Positions 1-13,582 are shown, numbered from the stretch's first letter. The stretch: DNA of 62,000 bases from Apostichopus japonicus (GCF_037975245.1 NC_092579.1:8670001-8732000); one strand, 5' to 3'. Numbers and translations: made by a program. The notes: generated by a model not told the origin, from the letters alone.

Positions 1-840
1 TGTAAGTTGCATAGATGGAATTTGAACCAATTAAACCATGACTTTACAGGAAGCGGATTAAGGGGCAAATAACGGATTACACATGCTTGTAGAACTGATA
101 GCTGTTAAGGGGTCCCAAGTCTTTATTGAGACCGGTGATGTAGACTTAACACGAAAGATCCAATCGATTTCTTTACGTTCACGTTCATTGGTGGATTAGT
201 TGTTCGAGGCAATTAAAATGCATTTTAGGTTTGATGACTATGAAGATTGAAATGTTCGGAAAAGGAGAATCCTGCAAAATTATCACGAATAGTTTTTTTT
301 GTGATTATTAAAACGTAAGCGGGACCGGGATCCTGTTTCACCTACATAATTGCCCTCTTTGCAAAGTACACAGTAGAAAATGTAAATAACAATAATAGAA
401 TCACAAGAGAGGGAATGGGGTGTTAGACTATAGTCAACATTGATAATTTCTACCCCGGTTCCTGGGGTAATATGGGGGCTTATTTGTCATCGAGGTTTAA
501 TGTAAAGGAAATGGCCTGCGGAGGTAGAAACTGATTAAGGAAGTCTGGAGGAAGTGAATAGGAATCTAAGGTTGGGGGGTTGACGAAATGCTAGCATGGG
601 GGGTACCATTAACGATTCTCCTACAGACCGATCGTCTTGGACTACAGAATCTAGCGTCATACTTTCATTGTGTTACATTTTGTTCTTTTCATTCGACTGC
701 GGAGTATTGCTAACGAAGGTTCCACGGGGACCGAAAATTCCAGGTTTATTTTCTAAACATTTACTCCTTATTTGTCAAATATGAGTCATATTTGATTTCT
801 CCGTTTTTCTCTAATGATATTTTCTTTAGGAGTGAACGTG
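1..840. other. no recognisable gene
   Basis: Only short frames without family resemblance occur here. I see no tandem repeat or transposon terminus. It may be intergenic or intronic. Confidence 0.5.
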
Positions 841-848
841 GATTTTCG

Positions 849-1754
<906 letters not shown>

Positions 1755-2317
1755 TTACACAGGATGCATATTTAAAAGGGACAACATTATTTGGCTTCAA
1801 AACTGCAATAAATCATTGTTGAATCATCTATTTTTCAAAACCTACCGAGGCATTTCGAAATCATGACTGGTAAATTGATCAAATTTCTTCATTGCTTAAC
1901 ACAAATAAAGAACAATTGTAAGTAGTTAAAGATTCAATGCTATTCTCAGCATATCACGCAGCTTTATAAAAGAAACACAATTTGTTGATTGATTTAGTAG
2001 GAGGTTGCCACGTGCTATAACTTTAAGATAGATAAAAAATATTTATCAACGTCACATAAGTTACTTCTTACATTGTGTTTGACCGCCGTGCATTGTTAGT
2101 AGTTCTGAATATGCCATGTTTATAAGTTTGATAGTGCAAATATTTTGTTGGACACTAGCCCAGAATATTTGAAAGAGCAAAACAAATGTCAGCGGGTATG
2201 TTCAGTTTTAATTATTTTGTGTTCACTTGTATGATTTGTTATAGATCAAATTATGTTCATATAACTGAACTAAAGAAGCATGTCAGGACAGTCAGTCCCA
2301 TCTTAGTTATGTAAAAT
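1755..2317. other. no recognisable gene
   Basis: AT-rich sequence without a supportable coding frame, repeat or RNA gene. Confidence 0.5.
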
Positions 2318-2366
2318 AAGGGGTAGAGTTTTCCGTCATAGTTGTCCATGTAATTAGGCTAAATAT
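2318..2366 (+). repeat. short dispersed repeat, copy 1
   Basis: About 45 bp, starting aaggggtagagttttccgtc, match 60850-60895 almost perfectly. The second copy lies just after the LRR exon at 59819-60614, so this piece may be a relic of an LRR-gene intron or a separate small repeat. Confidence 0.75.
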
Positions 2367-2414
2367 ATACTTTAAAAAAAAGGTCACCTAGGAAAGAACC
2401 TGGGCACAAAAACT

Positions 2415-3043
2415 ATTGCATTACAGGAAATATATTACAGAAGTTACGGTCAGTGGAATAGAAAAGGAAGGCGGCTATGGAAACGTTATCAAGTCATGAA
2501 ATATCCGGAAAGGTTTTGAATAAATGTTAAACAATTTACATAGACTCGTTCGTTTCTTTTAGTACTTTGTACTGTTGTCAGTAATACATACAAGATGTTT
2601 GTTTCTTTAAGGTCACATTGTACTTGTATCGTATTGTTTGAGAATGATAAAGCTATATGGACACATAGCTTACTCACTGGTTTCGACACTGTATAATATA
2701 TTGAAGAAGAAAGTCTTATAGAAAAGGTGAATATTCATAACATTTGCATTCCACGCCTAACATGGATTTTGTTTCCAAGATATGTCTTATAGCGATAAAT
2801 CATACACACAATTATGGCACACAACTATGGCACACAATTATGACACACAATTATGAAGATCTTCACATTTTAATCCTCGTTGTTAAAATATTTTGCGTTA
2901 TTGGGAAAGAATCTCGTATATGTTTGACGTTTGACGTTGACTGAAAAAAAGGTTGACTTCGATTAATGTGAAATGAAGGTTTCTGCTCTCCCATTTGCAT
3001 TGGGGAAGTGTCATGAACGTGGGGTAATGTAATTATTTGTTGT
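2415..3043 (+). repeat. dispersed repeat A, copy 1
   Basis: Roughly 600 bp closely matching 53950-54541 in the same orientation. Shared landmarks are tagactcgttcgtttctttt, a 13-bp tandem motif around cacacaattatgg (four units here, three in the other copy) and the closing gtcatgaacgtggggtaatg. It has no coding potential. It is either an unnamed interspersed element or part of an old segmental duplication. Confidence 0.85.
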
Positions 3044-5834
3044 AGTTTATGACTAAATATTAAAACATATGGCTAATATGTTGGTGTACAAATGTCTACT
3101 AATTCAGAGTTGTTTGGTTCTGTAACAATACGTTTTGTAGTTTTCGTTTAGTGGTACCTTTTGCTTTACCGTTGCACTAAATTTAAGCGACCTAGTGACT
3201 ATAATGCATTTGCAACCTAAACAATCATTGATTGTCCACTTACAGACTAAGATAGATGAAAGAAACAAACATTTTGCCATAGTCTGCTCTGTTGATAAAT
3301 AGATGCCAAAAAGTTTAGTCATGATCAATATCTACATAGATTCAACAAATTTTGCGCTGTTCTGCTTAACTTTACACTATGTGTGTGACGTGCTCGTCTA
3401 GGAATTTCATAGTCAATACGAAACCTATACAGAAATGATCTTGGATGCCAATTATATTAAAGGTTTAGGTTATGCAATTTTCATTCCAGCTGCAAAATTG
3501 CATGTCTCTCTGTGGAGATTCATGTCACTGATTGGCAAGTTACATTTCAACCAAGTGATGTCTACAAAACCAACGTTTGTGCATTGAAGTATAAAATACT
3601 ATATCAGTAAAAAATAAAACTGTACTGAAAAATATTCTGAATCCATACGTTAAATAAACCAAATGCATCTTTGTTTAAAATATCGGGTCTCTGACTCTTG
3701 ACGTGACCCTTCTCTTTTGAAGTATGTGACGTCACAAAACTATCATAATCATTAGACATTAATAAAGTCTCCTCATGATCTCGTAGCGCCAGTATACAGA
3801 ATTGCCAGTGTTAGAGAAATAAAAACAAAATGTACTTCATAAATACAGAACTGATAATCTGTCTTCATAGTCGCCGGAGACATATGTAGTTCCAGTCATA
3901 AGGTAACTTACTTAATGATATATTTAATAAGATCTGCTGCAGTAATGCTATAATTGAGTCACTATACTTGTGATCCAAACAATGTCTGGTCACATATATG
4001 CGGTTAAGCCTGTACCTTGTGTTTCAGAGATAACGAAAATGGTGAGCCTTTCGCAATAGCCATAGTTTGTGTTGCTATCAAATTTCTCTAAGATGAAACC
4101 AAATTCTAGCTGAAAAATTACGAATAAAAATAATGACTCTGATAGGGTATATGAAAGTCAGTTAATATCTTCATATATATTTTTGTGGTTTGTTTAAATA
4201 TTTTTGTTTGATGTTCTTCTAAAGATATATAACATTTAACATACGTAAAATCAGCCATGCGTTTTACATCAAAGAATGAAATTTCCTTGAAAGATTTCAC
4301 CACAATGAATTTCGAAGAAATATTATTAAAGCTTCCATGACCGAGGCAATTGACATATTGATTTGAAACACGTTACAGTAATAATTGTATTTCCATTGGT
4401 TAAAGGTGAGCACTCTTACCCAGTGCAAGAGAGTCAAAATAACACACCGACCAGCTCGTGTTAATATGTAGCTTCTTAATGACATTTTTTGGGCTTATGA
4501 GCTCCACTTAAAGGTCACGTATTTGACAATTATACCAGCCCCAAATTCCTATGGACATGAACAGGTCTTCCTGTATTTATAACTGAAGCATGGAAAACGA
4601 ACACCAAACAGAAATAACCAGTGAGATTCAGTAGTAACTAGTTTAACTTAACGCATCACTGACTGCATGCATTGCCTTTTAGAATGCCATTATATGCAAC
4701 TGAGTTACTATACAGCATAGACCAATACCCTTATGTTCAGTGAACACAGCTGCGGTAATGTAATGATCTGCTTTAGTTTAAACTTTTTCATATGATGGAT
4801 CTATAAAGATACGATCCTAGAATAAATTCAGACATATTACTTTAATAAATTTTGAATTCTAGCCGCTAGAAAAACCTGAGTTTTTCTTAAACTAATCTGA
4901 TTTTTATTAAAGAAACTTTGATAAGAATGAAAATCAACCCACAAAAATCAGTCTCTTTTATCGAGTAGGCGTGATTCGATAAGGCCTGGTTTGCATAACA
5001 ATCAAACTAATCTAACTAGAATAGACTTTAGACCCTTGTCGGTCTGAAAAAGTGACATTTATAAGGGGGAGAATACGTTTGAAACAGGACTGGCGTATAA
5101 TTGAAGGTCAGATACCAATGGTGTTACACGTGCAAGATATAATATAATGTTAGGGCTAAGGTTAAGCTGGTCTGACTCCGCCCACGTGGCACACATTGAC
5201 CAGTAAAAACGAAATACATTGAAATATCATAGTCAAGACTAGTTAAGTTCCCAAATATAATTCCAGTTTTCAAATATTGAAGCTTTATAATGTGATAAAG
5301 GTCAGGAATATTCCTTAAAGCTGCATTGATAATCAATCGATGACACAGGGATAGCCTCGATGAAAATGTTTAATCTAGAATTGCAAAGATTATAGCCATT
5401 AAATTAAGAAGTTTCTTGAAATGTCCAGAGTTTCGTGACTGTCACCACCATATGCCTAAATGACAAATTCGTACCATATTAGAAACATGCGAGGCAATGT
5501 TTTACTATAATGGAGTATTATTGCATTTGTAGTATCTGTGAAAGCAAGATGTACAGTTGAACCCAATTAATTGTCAAAAATGTGATACATTGATCTATTT
5601 TTTATTTGTTTTGGAGAAAAACATTATTCAACGTTGTTTGGATTCATACGTTCGTAATGTTGAGTAAAATATTAGTCCAACATTTTTAGAGTAAAAACAA
5701 AGGGAACCTGTAATTTAATACTATAGGCTACCAGCTGCAGCATGAGTACCATTACCGTCAGGTATAGAATTCTACTTCGTATGCGTGTATAGTATACTCT
5801 AAGCACGAGTACTTGCTATCGCTGTTTCAGTCAT
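3044..5834. other. long stretch with no recognisable gene
   Basis: Only short frames on both strands, none resembling a known domain. No long tandem repeat, tRNA or terminal inverted repeat was seen. Confidence 0.5.
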
Positions 5835-6154
5835 TTATTTGTTTTGTCGTCAATTGTATACAATGGAAACGGAAGTATCCTATAAAGTCTTAAAAAGACT
5901 TAACAAAGTAGGAGACTCCCTGGAAGAAAAGGAAAAAAAATGTACAAAGATAAATAATACAGTATATACATAAGGATGAAATATACAATAATATTATCCT
6001 GATGATGCTGAGATGGATACGTGAATAGATTATATAATACAAGTACGAGTTAATAAATTCCTTTTAAAATGTCTGGTGAATGTGTGTTTTGAAGGTATAA
6101 AATTCAATGTTTTTTTTTTTATATATCATTACATATTTGTATTGCTCTATTACG

Positions 6155-7256
6155 TTATATGTTATTATGGTACAAATTGCAATAAGCGTTGTCAGCTTGT
6201 CTTGTGTGATGGTAATGTAAGACTCTGTTACTACATATAAAGTCATTAAAAGTGACTGACAGTAATCCATTCCAGGCTTTGTAAGCAAAAGTAGCAACCT
6301 TGACTATTATACTATCACCAAGTTTTGATAAATTTAGGGACTTAAATATTCCACTAGTATGTTTAAGTGGTGGGGCGTTAGCAATGTGACGTATAGCTGT
6401 CTTTTGGAGAATATGTAGGCGGTCAATGTTAACATTGTATGAACCAGACCAAATAATACAGTAGGAAAGGTGTGGTAGAGCTAATGTTTGATAAAGCATT
6501 CTAAGGACATGATGTGGGAGGACATATTTCAGTTCAGATAATATACCAGTATTTTTAGCTACAATGTTACATACTAACGAAATATGGTTATTTCAAGAAA
6601 GTTTGCTATCAATGTTAACACCAAGAAACTTAGTATCAGTTACACATTTAATTATTTTACCGTCCATCGTAATATCCTTATCCCAAAGAAATGCTCTCCT
6701 TCTACTGAAAACAATATATTCAGTCTTATCAATATTAATACTTAATTTGTTTGCTGCGAACCAATCACATAACTTATTCAGTTCACAAGAGACAGTACTT
6801 TGGAGTGAAAGAAAATATTGGTGTCATCGGCAAATAAGACTGTATGAGAGCGATGTTGGAGACATAGCAGATATCATTGACGTATATAATAAACAACAAA
6901 GGAACTAATACAGAGCCCTGAGGCACACCACAGGCGATTTCACCAAATCCAGAATTTGAATTTTTTATGTAGCATATTGTAACCTATTTTTGACATAACT
7001 GTCTAGCCAATTAGGGTTGTTCCTCTGATTCCTTAGAAAGATAGTTTGGATAATAAAATGTAGTGGTTAATTGTGTCGAATGCTTTAGACAGGTCGAGGA
7101 AGACGCGGATGCAAGTGTTGTCATGATAGAGATCAGTGTAAAGTCTGCCAATAGCAACTGCCAGAGCAAATTCAGTAGAATGACCAGGGCGGAAACCATA
7201 CTGTTGGTTATAAAGAATGTTGTACTTGCACATAAACCGTAAATACGATTGAACAT
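6155..7256 (-). pseudogene. reverse transcriptase remnant of LINE ORF2
   Basis: The segment near 7033-7233 reads FRPGHST followed by FLDLSKAFDTINH, the finger/palm region with RT motif A of LINE polymerases. The C-terminal thumb part at 6155-6499 carries LPHLSYCIIWSG and a LQKTAIRHI-like helix, typical of Jockey/CR1-type ORF2 ends. The catalytic YxDD box cannot be read in an intact frame between them. Several frame changes are needed to connect the pieces, so it is a decayed copy. Confidence 0.85.
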
Positions 7257-8310
7257 TAACCGTTCAATAAGTTGTGAAAAACATGATAACAGTGATATAG
7301 GGCGATGCTTTTGTTAAAATCTCGTGTCACCTTTTTTGAAGATAGGTACTACTTATGCGACTTTGAGTTAATCATGAAATATGCCAGTATTAAAAGAGAT
7401 ATTACAGATGTGAGTGATGGGCTTGGTAATAAAATAAATAACATGTTTGATAATACCTAGCTTAAAAACATCGTAACCTGCTGCCTTATTTGATTTAAAG
7501 TTGGAGCTTGCTATTTTAATGAACTCAGCTTCAGTAACAGGATAACTGTGAATGACATGTGAATGACATGTGAATGAATTTTTCAGCAGTGTTCATACTT
7601 TTAATCTTACTTGCAAGTTCCTGGCCAAAGTTAAGAAAAAAAAATATTAAAATGATTTGCTACTTCTTTGTCGGCGTCACTAACTTGTTGATTGTTATCA
7701 TTAAAGGCAGTGGGATAAGTGGAATGCTTATTTTGTCGGAGAATTTTCTTTATAGTTATCCATGTTTGGCCAATATTGTTTCTGCTGTTGTTAATCTTAT
7801 TACAAAAGTATAATTTGTTTAAAAAACGAATAATCTTGTTAAGTTATTTTCGGTATATAGTATAGGTTGACCTACTGTCATTAGTATTGTTGTTTGGGTA
7901 GCGCCTATAGAGCTGATTTTTCCTCTTAATGGATTTTAAGATTCTATTAGTTATCCAAGGGTGTTTCTTTTTCCTCCTTATTGTTTTACTGATGTTATGC
8001 AATGGAAAACAGGCATTTTACGTTGAATTATATGAATTAAAGAAAGCATTATAAGAAGTGTTAGCGTCAGATTTAGTAAGCACCGCATCCCATGTTTTTA
8101 CTTTTAATTTCAGAAATAAAACAAACAAATATTACTGCTCTTATTGCTATAATTACGGACTTGCAATGGGCTATACCTAACTGTACTCTGATTCACAGGG
8201 TCATGAAGCAAAATGGTCACTTATATTTGTAATAAGTATTGCAGATGTCATTAGAGAATCAACATAAGTTTAAATGTTGTCAATTATGGTGGCAGAAGAT
8301 GGACTAACTA

Positions 8311-8607
8311 CTAACTAGTTATTGTGGGATAAAACCAGCTCAAATGAATAAGGTTAAGAAAGTCAGTAGATATGCTAGCTTTAGAAAAATCAATATTAAA
8401 ATCTCCCATAATATAGGATATGCTAAGGATAAGCTGCATATTACAATTGAAATCATTATTTAAACTGTTGGGATGTCTGTATACACAACCAACGATAAGC
8501 TTTTCGTTACTAGGTGTGTTCGTTTCAATGAACATTGCTTCCATAGAATTGTATAAAATAGACAAATCTGTACGGTGGTTTATATTAAAGTCATTCAGTA
8601 AAACCAA
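8311..8607 (-). pseudogene. AP endonuclease remnant of LINE ORF2
   Basis: A 98-codon frame contains VGCVYRHPN and later MGDFNID, the conserved core of the apurinic-like endonuclease of LINEs (target-site nicking). It lies upstream of the reverse transcriptase remnant on the same strand, as expected. The flanking parts of the domain are out of frame or unreadable. Confidence 0.85.
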
Positions 8608-8999
8608 TTATGGAAAAATCGTGATTTAACAAAGATATAAAGTAGTAATATCGGAAACATGTTTCTTTAAATTACGACTATTGTGATGAAGTAATGATAC
8701 ACACTTATGGGGTGGTGAGTGATAAAGAGAATCTATGCCATAGTACTTACAAGATTATTTTCGCTCATTGCCTCAGTGGAATTAGTGTAAAAAGGCATAA
8801 TGGCTAGTAGAAAGTAAAGTTTAATTGTCCAATAGTAATTTTAGTTAGTTTTTATGGCCTATTAGCAGTTCCTGTCTGCACTTTCTCCTAAGGGCGGAAA
8901 TTGTAGGTTTCCTCGATCGCTGGTTGTGTGGTTTTCTTTTGTTGAGTAGTTAACTTCTACGGTACAGTGTAGACTTCATCGGTTGAAGCTGCTCTCTCG

Positions 9000-9302
9000 C
9001 CCGCTACACACAGAGAACACAGTTACTACTGTAAATTTTAAAGGTTTGTACCACAGTAAAAACTGGATCGTGCTATAAATCGGTAACATGTGCTATTAGG
9101 ATTACAGGAAAAACTGAGGATATGTGTAATTCCAACAATCAAGTTGTTGGGATTTGCTGGGATTACACATATCCTCAGTTCTTACTGTAATCCTTATAGC
9201 ACATGCTACCGACTTATCAGATTTGTCAGCCCGATCCAGTTTTTACTGTGGTACAAAACTTTAAGATTTACAGTAGTTACTATAATCTCTGTGTGAATCG
9301 GC
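9000..9302. mobile_element. palindromic MITE, full copy
   Basis: A ~300 bp near-perfect inverted repeat. The left arm has CACACAGAGA (9007-9016) and the right arm its complement TCTCTGTGTG (9286-9295). The arms pair throughout around a short centre near 9135-9155, so a single strand would fold into one long hairpin. No coding capacity. It lies within the old LINE and is therefore the younger insertion. Partial copies are at 11779-11881 and 25221-25425. Confidence 0.88.
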
Positions 9303-9539
9303 TGGCTCTCTTCATTCTTGTGTTTTCTGTTGCCGAGGATCGAGTTCTCGAGGATTGGGAATTTGATGTTGTAGGAAGAGTTTCTTTCTGCGTTTTATTA
9401 TATTTATCTGCTGGTTTGGTCTGTTTGTTATTGCTATTTTCACTATGGCTTTGCTTTGGTAAATCTTCGCTTTCTGTGTCCACGACTATCAAAGTTTCAC
9501 TTTCACCTGTGTCGAAGTTTGATCTAGTGGCCTGATCTG

Positions 9540-10390
9540 TCACTAGACTGTCTTTTCTGGTGTCTCCTTTAAGGTTAGGTTGTTTGTGAACTTCATCATT
9601 GTTCCCTTGATCGGATTCTCTTGTTGTCTCTTTGTCTTGCTGATCCTACATCGTCTCTTGCTCGTAATCTTCCTCATATTCAGTGCAGTTGAAGCTTTTG
9701 TTGCCAAAGCGATGACAGTTAAAGCACTCTGTTGATGGGAATCTTGATTTGGAGTGTCCCAACTCATCACATTGTTTACATCTATAGTTTGGGCAGTTTC
9801 TCATTAGATGATCCTCTCCAAAGCAATTTTTGCAAACCCTACTTTGGCCATTGTGTTTGAGTCTTATATGAATGCCGCCTATAACAACAGGTACACTTTT
9901 TACCTTGCTTGATAATTCAAGCCGCACAAATCGTGTCCCGTTTTGGATGTTTGGAAAATCCCTGTAGAATTTATGGGTCCATTCAGATCGAATTTTTGCA
10001 CCCAAGTTCTGTTTATTTGTCGGTTAGTTCAGAATCATCAATAAAAATAGAGACGTTGAATTAACTTACAGTCACTTTATGTTTCGTTACACCCATCACG
10101 ACGCAATGCCCTTTGAAATTCCCAATTTGTAAACCCGACTCCTGTAACAAGTCAGCATCCTTCACGTTTTAAGTTTGACAATCCATTGCCCAGAAACTTT
10201 AAAACCGCCGATAATGTTCTTCCTTCCGACGTCACTTGAGATAGCATTTATCACATCAATAGCGTTAAACGAGTAATCTACTATGGGGCATTTATTGTTA
10301 ACTCCATCAAAACCTCCAACATGAATTTTGAATACATTCGATTTTGGTGTTGAAATTGATCTTTTTCCACTATTGTAATGATATTGTTAT
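9540..10390 (-). pseudogene. LINE ORF1 (gag-like, CCHC zinc knuckles) remnant
   Basis: The minus-strand frame 9646-10005 holds CKNCFGEDHLMRNC (CX2CX4HX4C), a second knuckle starting CKQCDELGH, and a degenerate third. This is the nucleic-acid-binding end of a gag-like ORF1. Further upstream (10020-10390) other frames read as its N-terminal part, broken by stops. A Ser/Thr-rich tail continues to about 9300, where the MITE interrupts it. Confidence 0.8.
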
Positions 10391-10670
10391 GTAATATGTG
10401 CATGAGGGGGATTGCTGAAGTACAAAAACGTAGGAAACATTGCCGGAGCAGCAAAGGTGTTGTATTCATCATGTATGGAGATTACAACGTATTGCTACAA
10501 CAGCCAAACGAGCTAACATGGAGAGTGCCTTTACATGACGTGGACGTTATTTGATACATTTTCACAACGTAGTTCTTTACCGGTGCATGGGCATAGATAA
10601 TTCATATAATTTTTCATGTCTCACTACCAGTCATGATATAGTATTATTTTACGGTTGAACATTTTCCGAT

Positions 10671-10835
10671 GTAAAGGAAGACCTGCTGAATGTAATGAAA
10701 CTCATTGCAGAGCTCGGTGATCATATGAACATTGTCTGTCTTCTTGCGTATTGCTCTATGACCGAAACGTACTACCTTATAACAGAGTTAGTGCAGTACG
10801 GGGACTGGCTTGGATTTTTAAGGAAGTGCAGAAAG
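10671..10835 (+). pseudogene. receptor tyrosine kinase exon relic (N-lobe to hinge)
   Basis: The frame reads KEDLLNVMKLIAELGDHMNI, then a segment with YYLITELVQYGDWLGFLRK. This is the alpha-C helix, the LG.H.NIV strand and the hinge of a receptor tyrosine kinase; Tie, FGFR and similar receptors have LGHHPNI and LLDFLRK here. The expected donor after the FLRKCRK segment reads ATAAGC instead of GTAAGC (10836), and no good acceptor precedes the exon. No ATP-binding-loop exon is visible upstream. I read it as a dead fragment of a Tie-like paralogue rather than a processed copy, because intron-like sequence flanks it. Confidence 0.8.
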
Positions 10836-11670
10836 ATAAGCTCAACATTTATGTATGATAGATGTCGCTGGATGCAATTTAAGAAACCAAATAAATATAA
10901 TTGTACACAGAATATTATATTGACTTAAGTGTCATGGAAAGGTAGTATACTCTAACTGTTCCCCCCCCCCCACCCTTTTGTATCAATTATTTTTACAAAT
11001 GATATATATATATATATATCTTACAGGAAGGGGAAAGGGAGGACGACCGGGGGGAGGGGGGTGCCATACCCAAAACGTTCGGTAGCGGAAATGTTTTTAC
11101 ATTCAAATGTCGGAGAAGAGTTCAGAATACTCCTTCCGACCCACTACGATATCAGGTGCGGGATCCAAAATGTTGTTTCAACCAGACAGAAGTTCAAAAG
11201 TATTCTTTAACAATAAGTACCTAATTTATAGTCTCAATATGCCTCAAAATTAGCAACTTGCCATCGTTCAACTTTTGGAAAGACCGCCATTTATGAAAGT
11301 AGGCGTCAACAACCCAATGGCCACACCCTTCCTTATAAATCATGGACACCCCTCTATATTACCTTTTCCACCAAGGTTCATACTCGTTCCGTCCTACAAC
11401 AATCGGGGGTGGGGAGGGGGGGGGTCAAATGATCCCTCACTCCATCTTTTCAAATCCTGCAGTGACTTTCCAGTTCCGTTCTGAAGATGTAACTGTGCAA
11501 TATTGAATTACATATTTTATGTCTGAACTACGTCAATTTGAAAATTGTAAGAAAAGTATCATTCAACTCCAAATACTTTGGACAGTAATCCTTTCAAGCA
11601 ATGCATCAAAATTGATATCACATATCTTAAAGTTACTAAAGTATTTTTTCCCCTCTCAATTTCAACTCAG

Positions 11671-11778
11671 TTAGAAAATTTGGAGGAAGATCTTATATAC
11701 TCAGTAGGAGAGAATCAACTATTAATAATTGCTCGTGACGTTGCCAAAGGAATAGTAAGGGGCAAAAATATCGTTCTA
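11671..11778 (+). pseudogene. receptor tyrosine kinase exon relic (insert and alpha-E), cut by MITE
   Basis: After a clear acceptor (tttcaactcag) the exon reads LENLEEDLIYSVGENQLLII, then ARDVAKGI and KNIV. It corresponds to the kinase insert and the alpha-E helix, where Tie2 has QLLHFAADVARGM. The next residues should be the HRDLAARN catalytic loop, but the sequence passes directly into the arm of a MITE. No catalytic loop, DFG or C-lobe follows, so the kinase is destroyed. It is about 0.8 kb downstream of the other kinase relic in the same orientation. Confidence 0.78.
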
Positions 11779-11881
11779 ATAGCACATGCTACCGATTTAC
11801 AGCACGATCCAGTGTTTACTTGGGTACAGAACGTTAAGATTTACAGTAGTAACTGTGTTCTCTGTGTGTATCGGGTAATTT
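11779..11881 (+). mobile_element. half copy of the palindromic MITE
   Basis: Matches the right arm of the 9000-9302 element, from tagcacatgctaccgatt to ctctgtgtgtatcggg. Only one arm is present, so either the insertion was partial or the left arm was deleted together with kinase sequence. Confidence 0.85.
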
Positions 11882-11892
11882 ACTCCAGAACA

Positions 11893-11947
11893 CGATGTGA
11901 CTGTGTTCATCAGAACAGAAGTGCATAGTTTCTTCTGCAGTTTTCAT

Positions 11948-12034
<87 letters not shown>

Positions 12035-12325
12035 TAGATGTCCATTAGCATATGGGTTTTTTTTTTGTACAGGACTACCTTTCTTGGAAAAGTGGCGTCA
12101 TCACTGCTGTGAGTTTCTGGGAGCATCTCCAATCAGTAGTTCTCCAAAGGATTTGTTTGAAAAGTACCTTTCCTGATTGGGTACTGTATCCTCCCTCCAA
12201 TTTGGCCCCTCCCTCTAAATAGACAAACAAATTGATAGGAAAGCCATGTGGCTGCAGAGCACCTTTACCCTCCAAACCATTAGGATGCAGATTTAGTGAG
12301 ATTGTAGGAGCAGACTTGGATCCCA
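11893..12325 (+). repeat. dispersed repeat B, copy 1, with internal (TA)n
   Basis: Closely matches 54582-55095: it starts near tgttcatcagaacagaagtg, contains a TA array (about 11951-12031) followed by cattagatgtccattagc, and runs through ctccctccaatttggcc. The TA array has the same position in both copies but is about half as long here. No coding function. Confidence 0.88.
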
Positions 12326-12784
12326 AGTTAAAAAAAAGAGAATTGTTTCATCTCTACGTCCGCACGGATTACAGCGGGAGTTTTCGTTTTCTTCACACAC
12401 ATTATAAGTGCCTACAATGCGGTGCAGAAAACGGTATTGAAAATAAATTATCTTAGTTTCTCTGAAGGTTTTAAAAGGAGATTGGAAAATCACTTGCTAT
12501 TGGTTTTCACTAAAATCAAAATTCACTTTCCATTTAACAATCGACCTAGGACTCTCGATCGCCTGTGAAATAAGTTGCTTATAAATACACTTCGACAGAT
12601 GTACGATGTGATGAATCGCATTTAACGATGAAGTATCATTTCCAATGTGGGCTTGATTCAATGATTTTCTCCAGTTAACTGGGATGGCATTAAAATCCCA
12701 TAATAAACAGTGAAAGGGCAGTTAATATGGTACTTTTCTCTGAAGTCTGATAAAAAATTGCAGTCTCAACCAAATAACGCCCAT
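12326..12784. other. no recognisable gene
   Basis: Spacer between repeat B and the LRR relic, without a supportable coding frame. Confidence 0.5.
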
Positions 12785-13161
12785 AACAAATATTCATTGC
12801 GAGGAATGGTGAAACTTGCAAACCTGGATCTGAGATATATTTACATTTCTGTTTTATCCTCTGAGTCATTCTCTAGTCTGTTGGAATTGTAGTACTTAAA
12901 CTTGAGTTTTAACAATATTTCAAGATTAAACCTGAAAGCACCCCAGCTATTAAAGGAGGTCGATCTGAACGCGAACTGTCTGAACACTATAACAATTGAG
13001 ACTAAATTCCTTAAATTCAATGATCTCTCTTGTAATCTGTTTACCAACGTTCCTATTTTGAACTGCACCCATATGTCAAATATGTGTATTGAAGGTAACC
13101 ATTTTGATTGCAGCGATGGATTCTTGTTACTTATTTCGGTTCTACATCGCCGGCAGATTCG
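12785..13161 (+). pseudogene. leucine-rich-repeat exon relic
   Basis: One frame reads LANLDLRYIY, then after a stop (TAG 12890-12892) YLNLSFNNISRLNL, LKEVDLNANCL and finally GNHFDCS, the start of an LRR C-terminal cap. The last repeats and the GNxFDC cap match the intact LRR exon at 59819-60614. The signal peptide and first repeats are missing. A donor-like gtaaga follows at 13162. It lies only about 290 bp before the vWD pseudo-exon, in the same direction. Confidence 0.75.
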
Positions 13162-13447
13162 GTAAGATTTTATTATCCAAATACAGGATTCCTCATGCAG
13201 TTATAAAGATACTTAATTGAATGATCAATACAAAATAAACATTGTAAGTGACATGCTAAGAAAAATAGATTGATTCGTTTACGATTTTACAATTGATTAC
13301 ATACGACATATTATGTGTATTGCCAGTGGTGCATTCTTATCCTGTGCTGAACACCTGCCAACAACATTATTATAAATTATTTTGGTAGCATAGGTGCTCT
13401 TAACGTCAAGATGGTTGCATCACGTTAATTATGACTTATATTTTCAG

Positions 13448-13582
13448 CTGTGTGCTCAGGAGATCCTCATATGCTCACCCTTGACGGCAATTTGTATACA
13501 TTCAATGGCTGGGGAGAATTTCTAATGATTATAGTTGGAGACGGCGACGTAATGCTTCAAGCCATAAGCCTTCCAATAGCCA
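13448..13582 (+). pseudogene. vWD exon, part 1 (paralogue copy, itself intact)
   Basis: 135 bp between ttttcag and gttagt, phase 1 on both sides, exactly the length of the homologous exon 45460-45594. It contains GDPHMLTLDGNLYTFNGWGE, the conserved start of a von Willebrand factor D domain with the GDPH acid/calcium site. No disabling change is seen in this exon alone. Confidence 0.88.

Larger units (their letters stand above)
5835..10390 (-). mobile_element. old non-LTR retrotransposon (LINE), minus strand
   Basis: A degenerate LINE with ORF1, endonuclease and reverse transcriptase remnants in the expected 5'-to-3' order on the minus strand. Its 3' UTR (5875-5940) carries the cagggagtctcctactttgt motif, which also appears in the plus-strand LINE tail at 29990-30030, and an A-rich tail lies near 5842. 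Many frameshifts and stops break every frame, so it cannot move by itself. A palindromic MITE sits inside it (9000-9302). The clade is probably Jockey/CR1-like, judged only from motif style. Confidence 0.85.
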
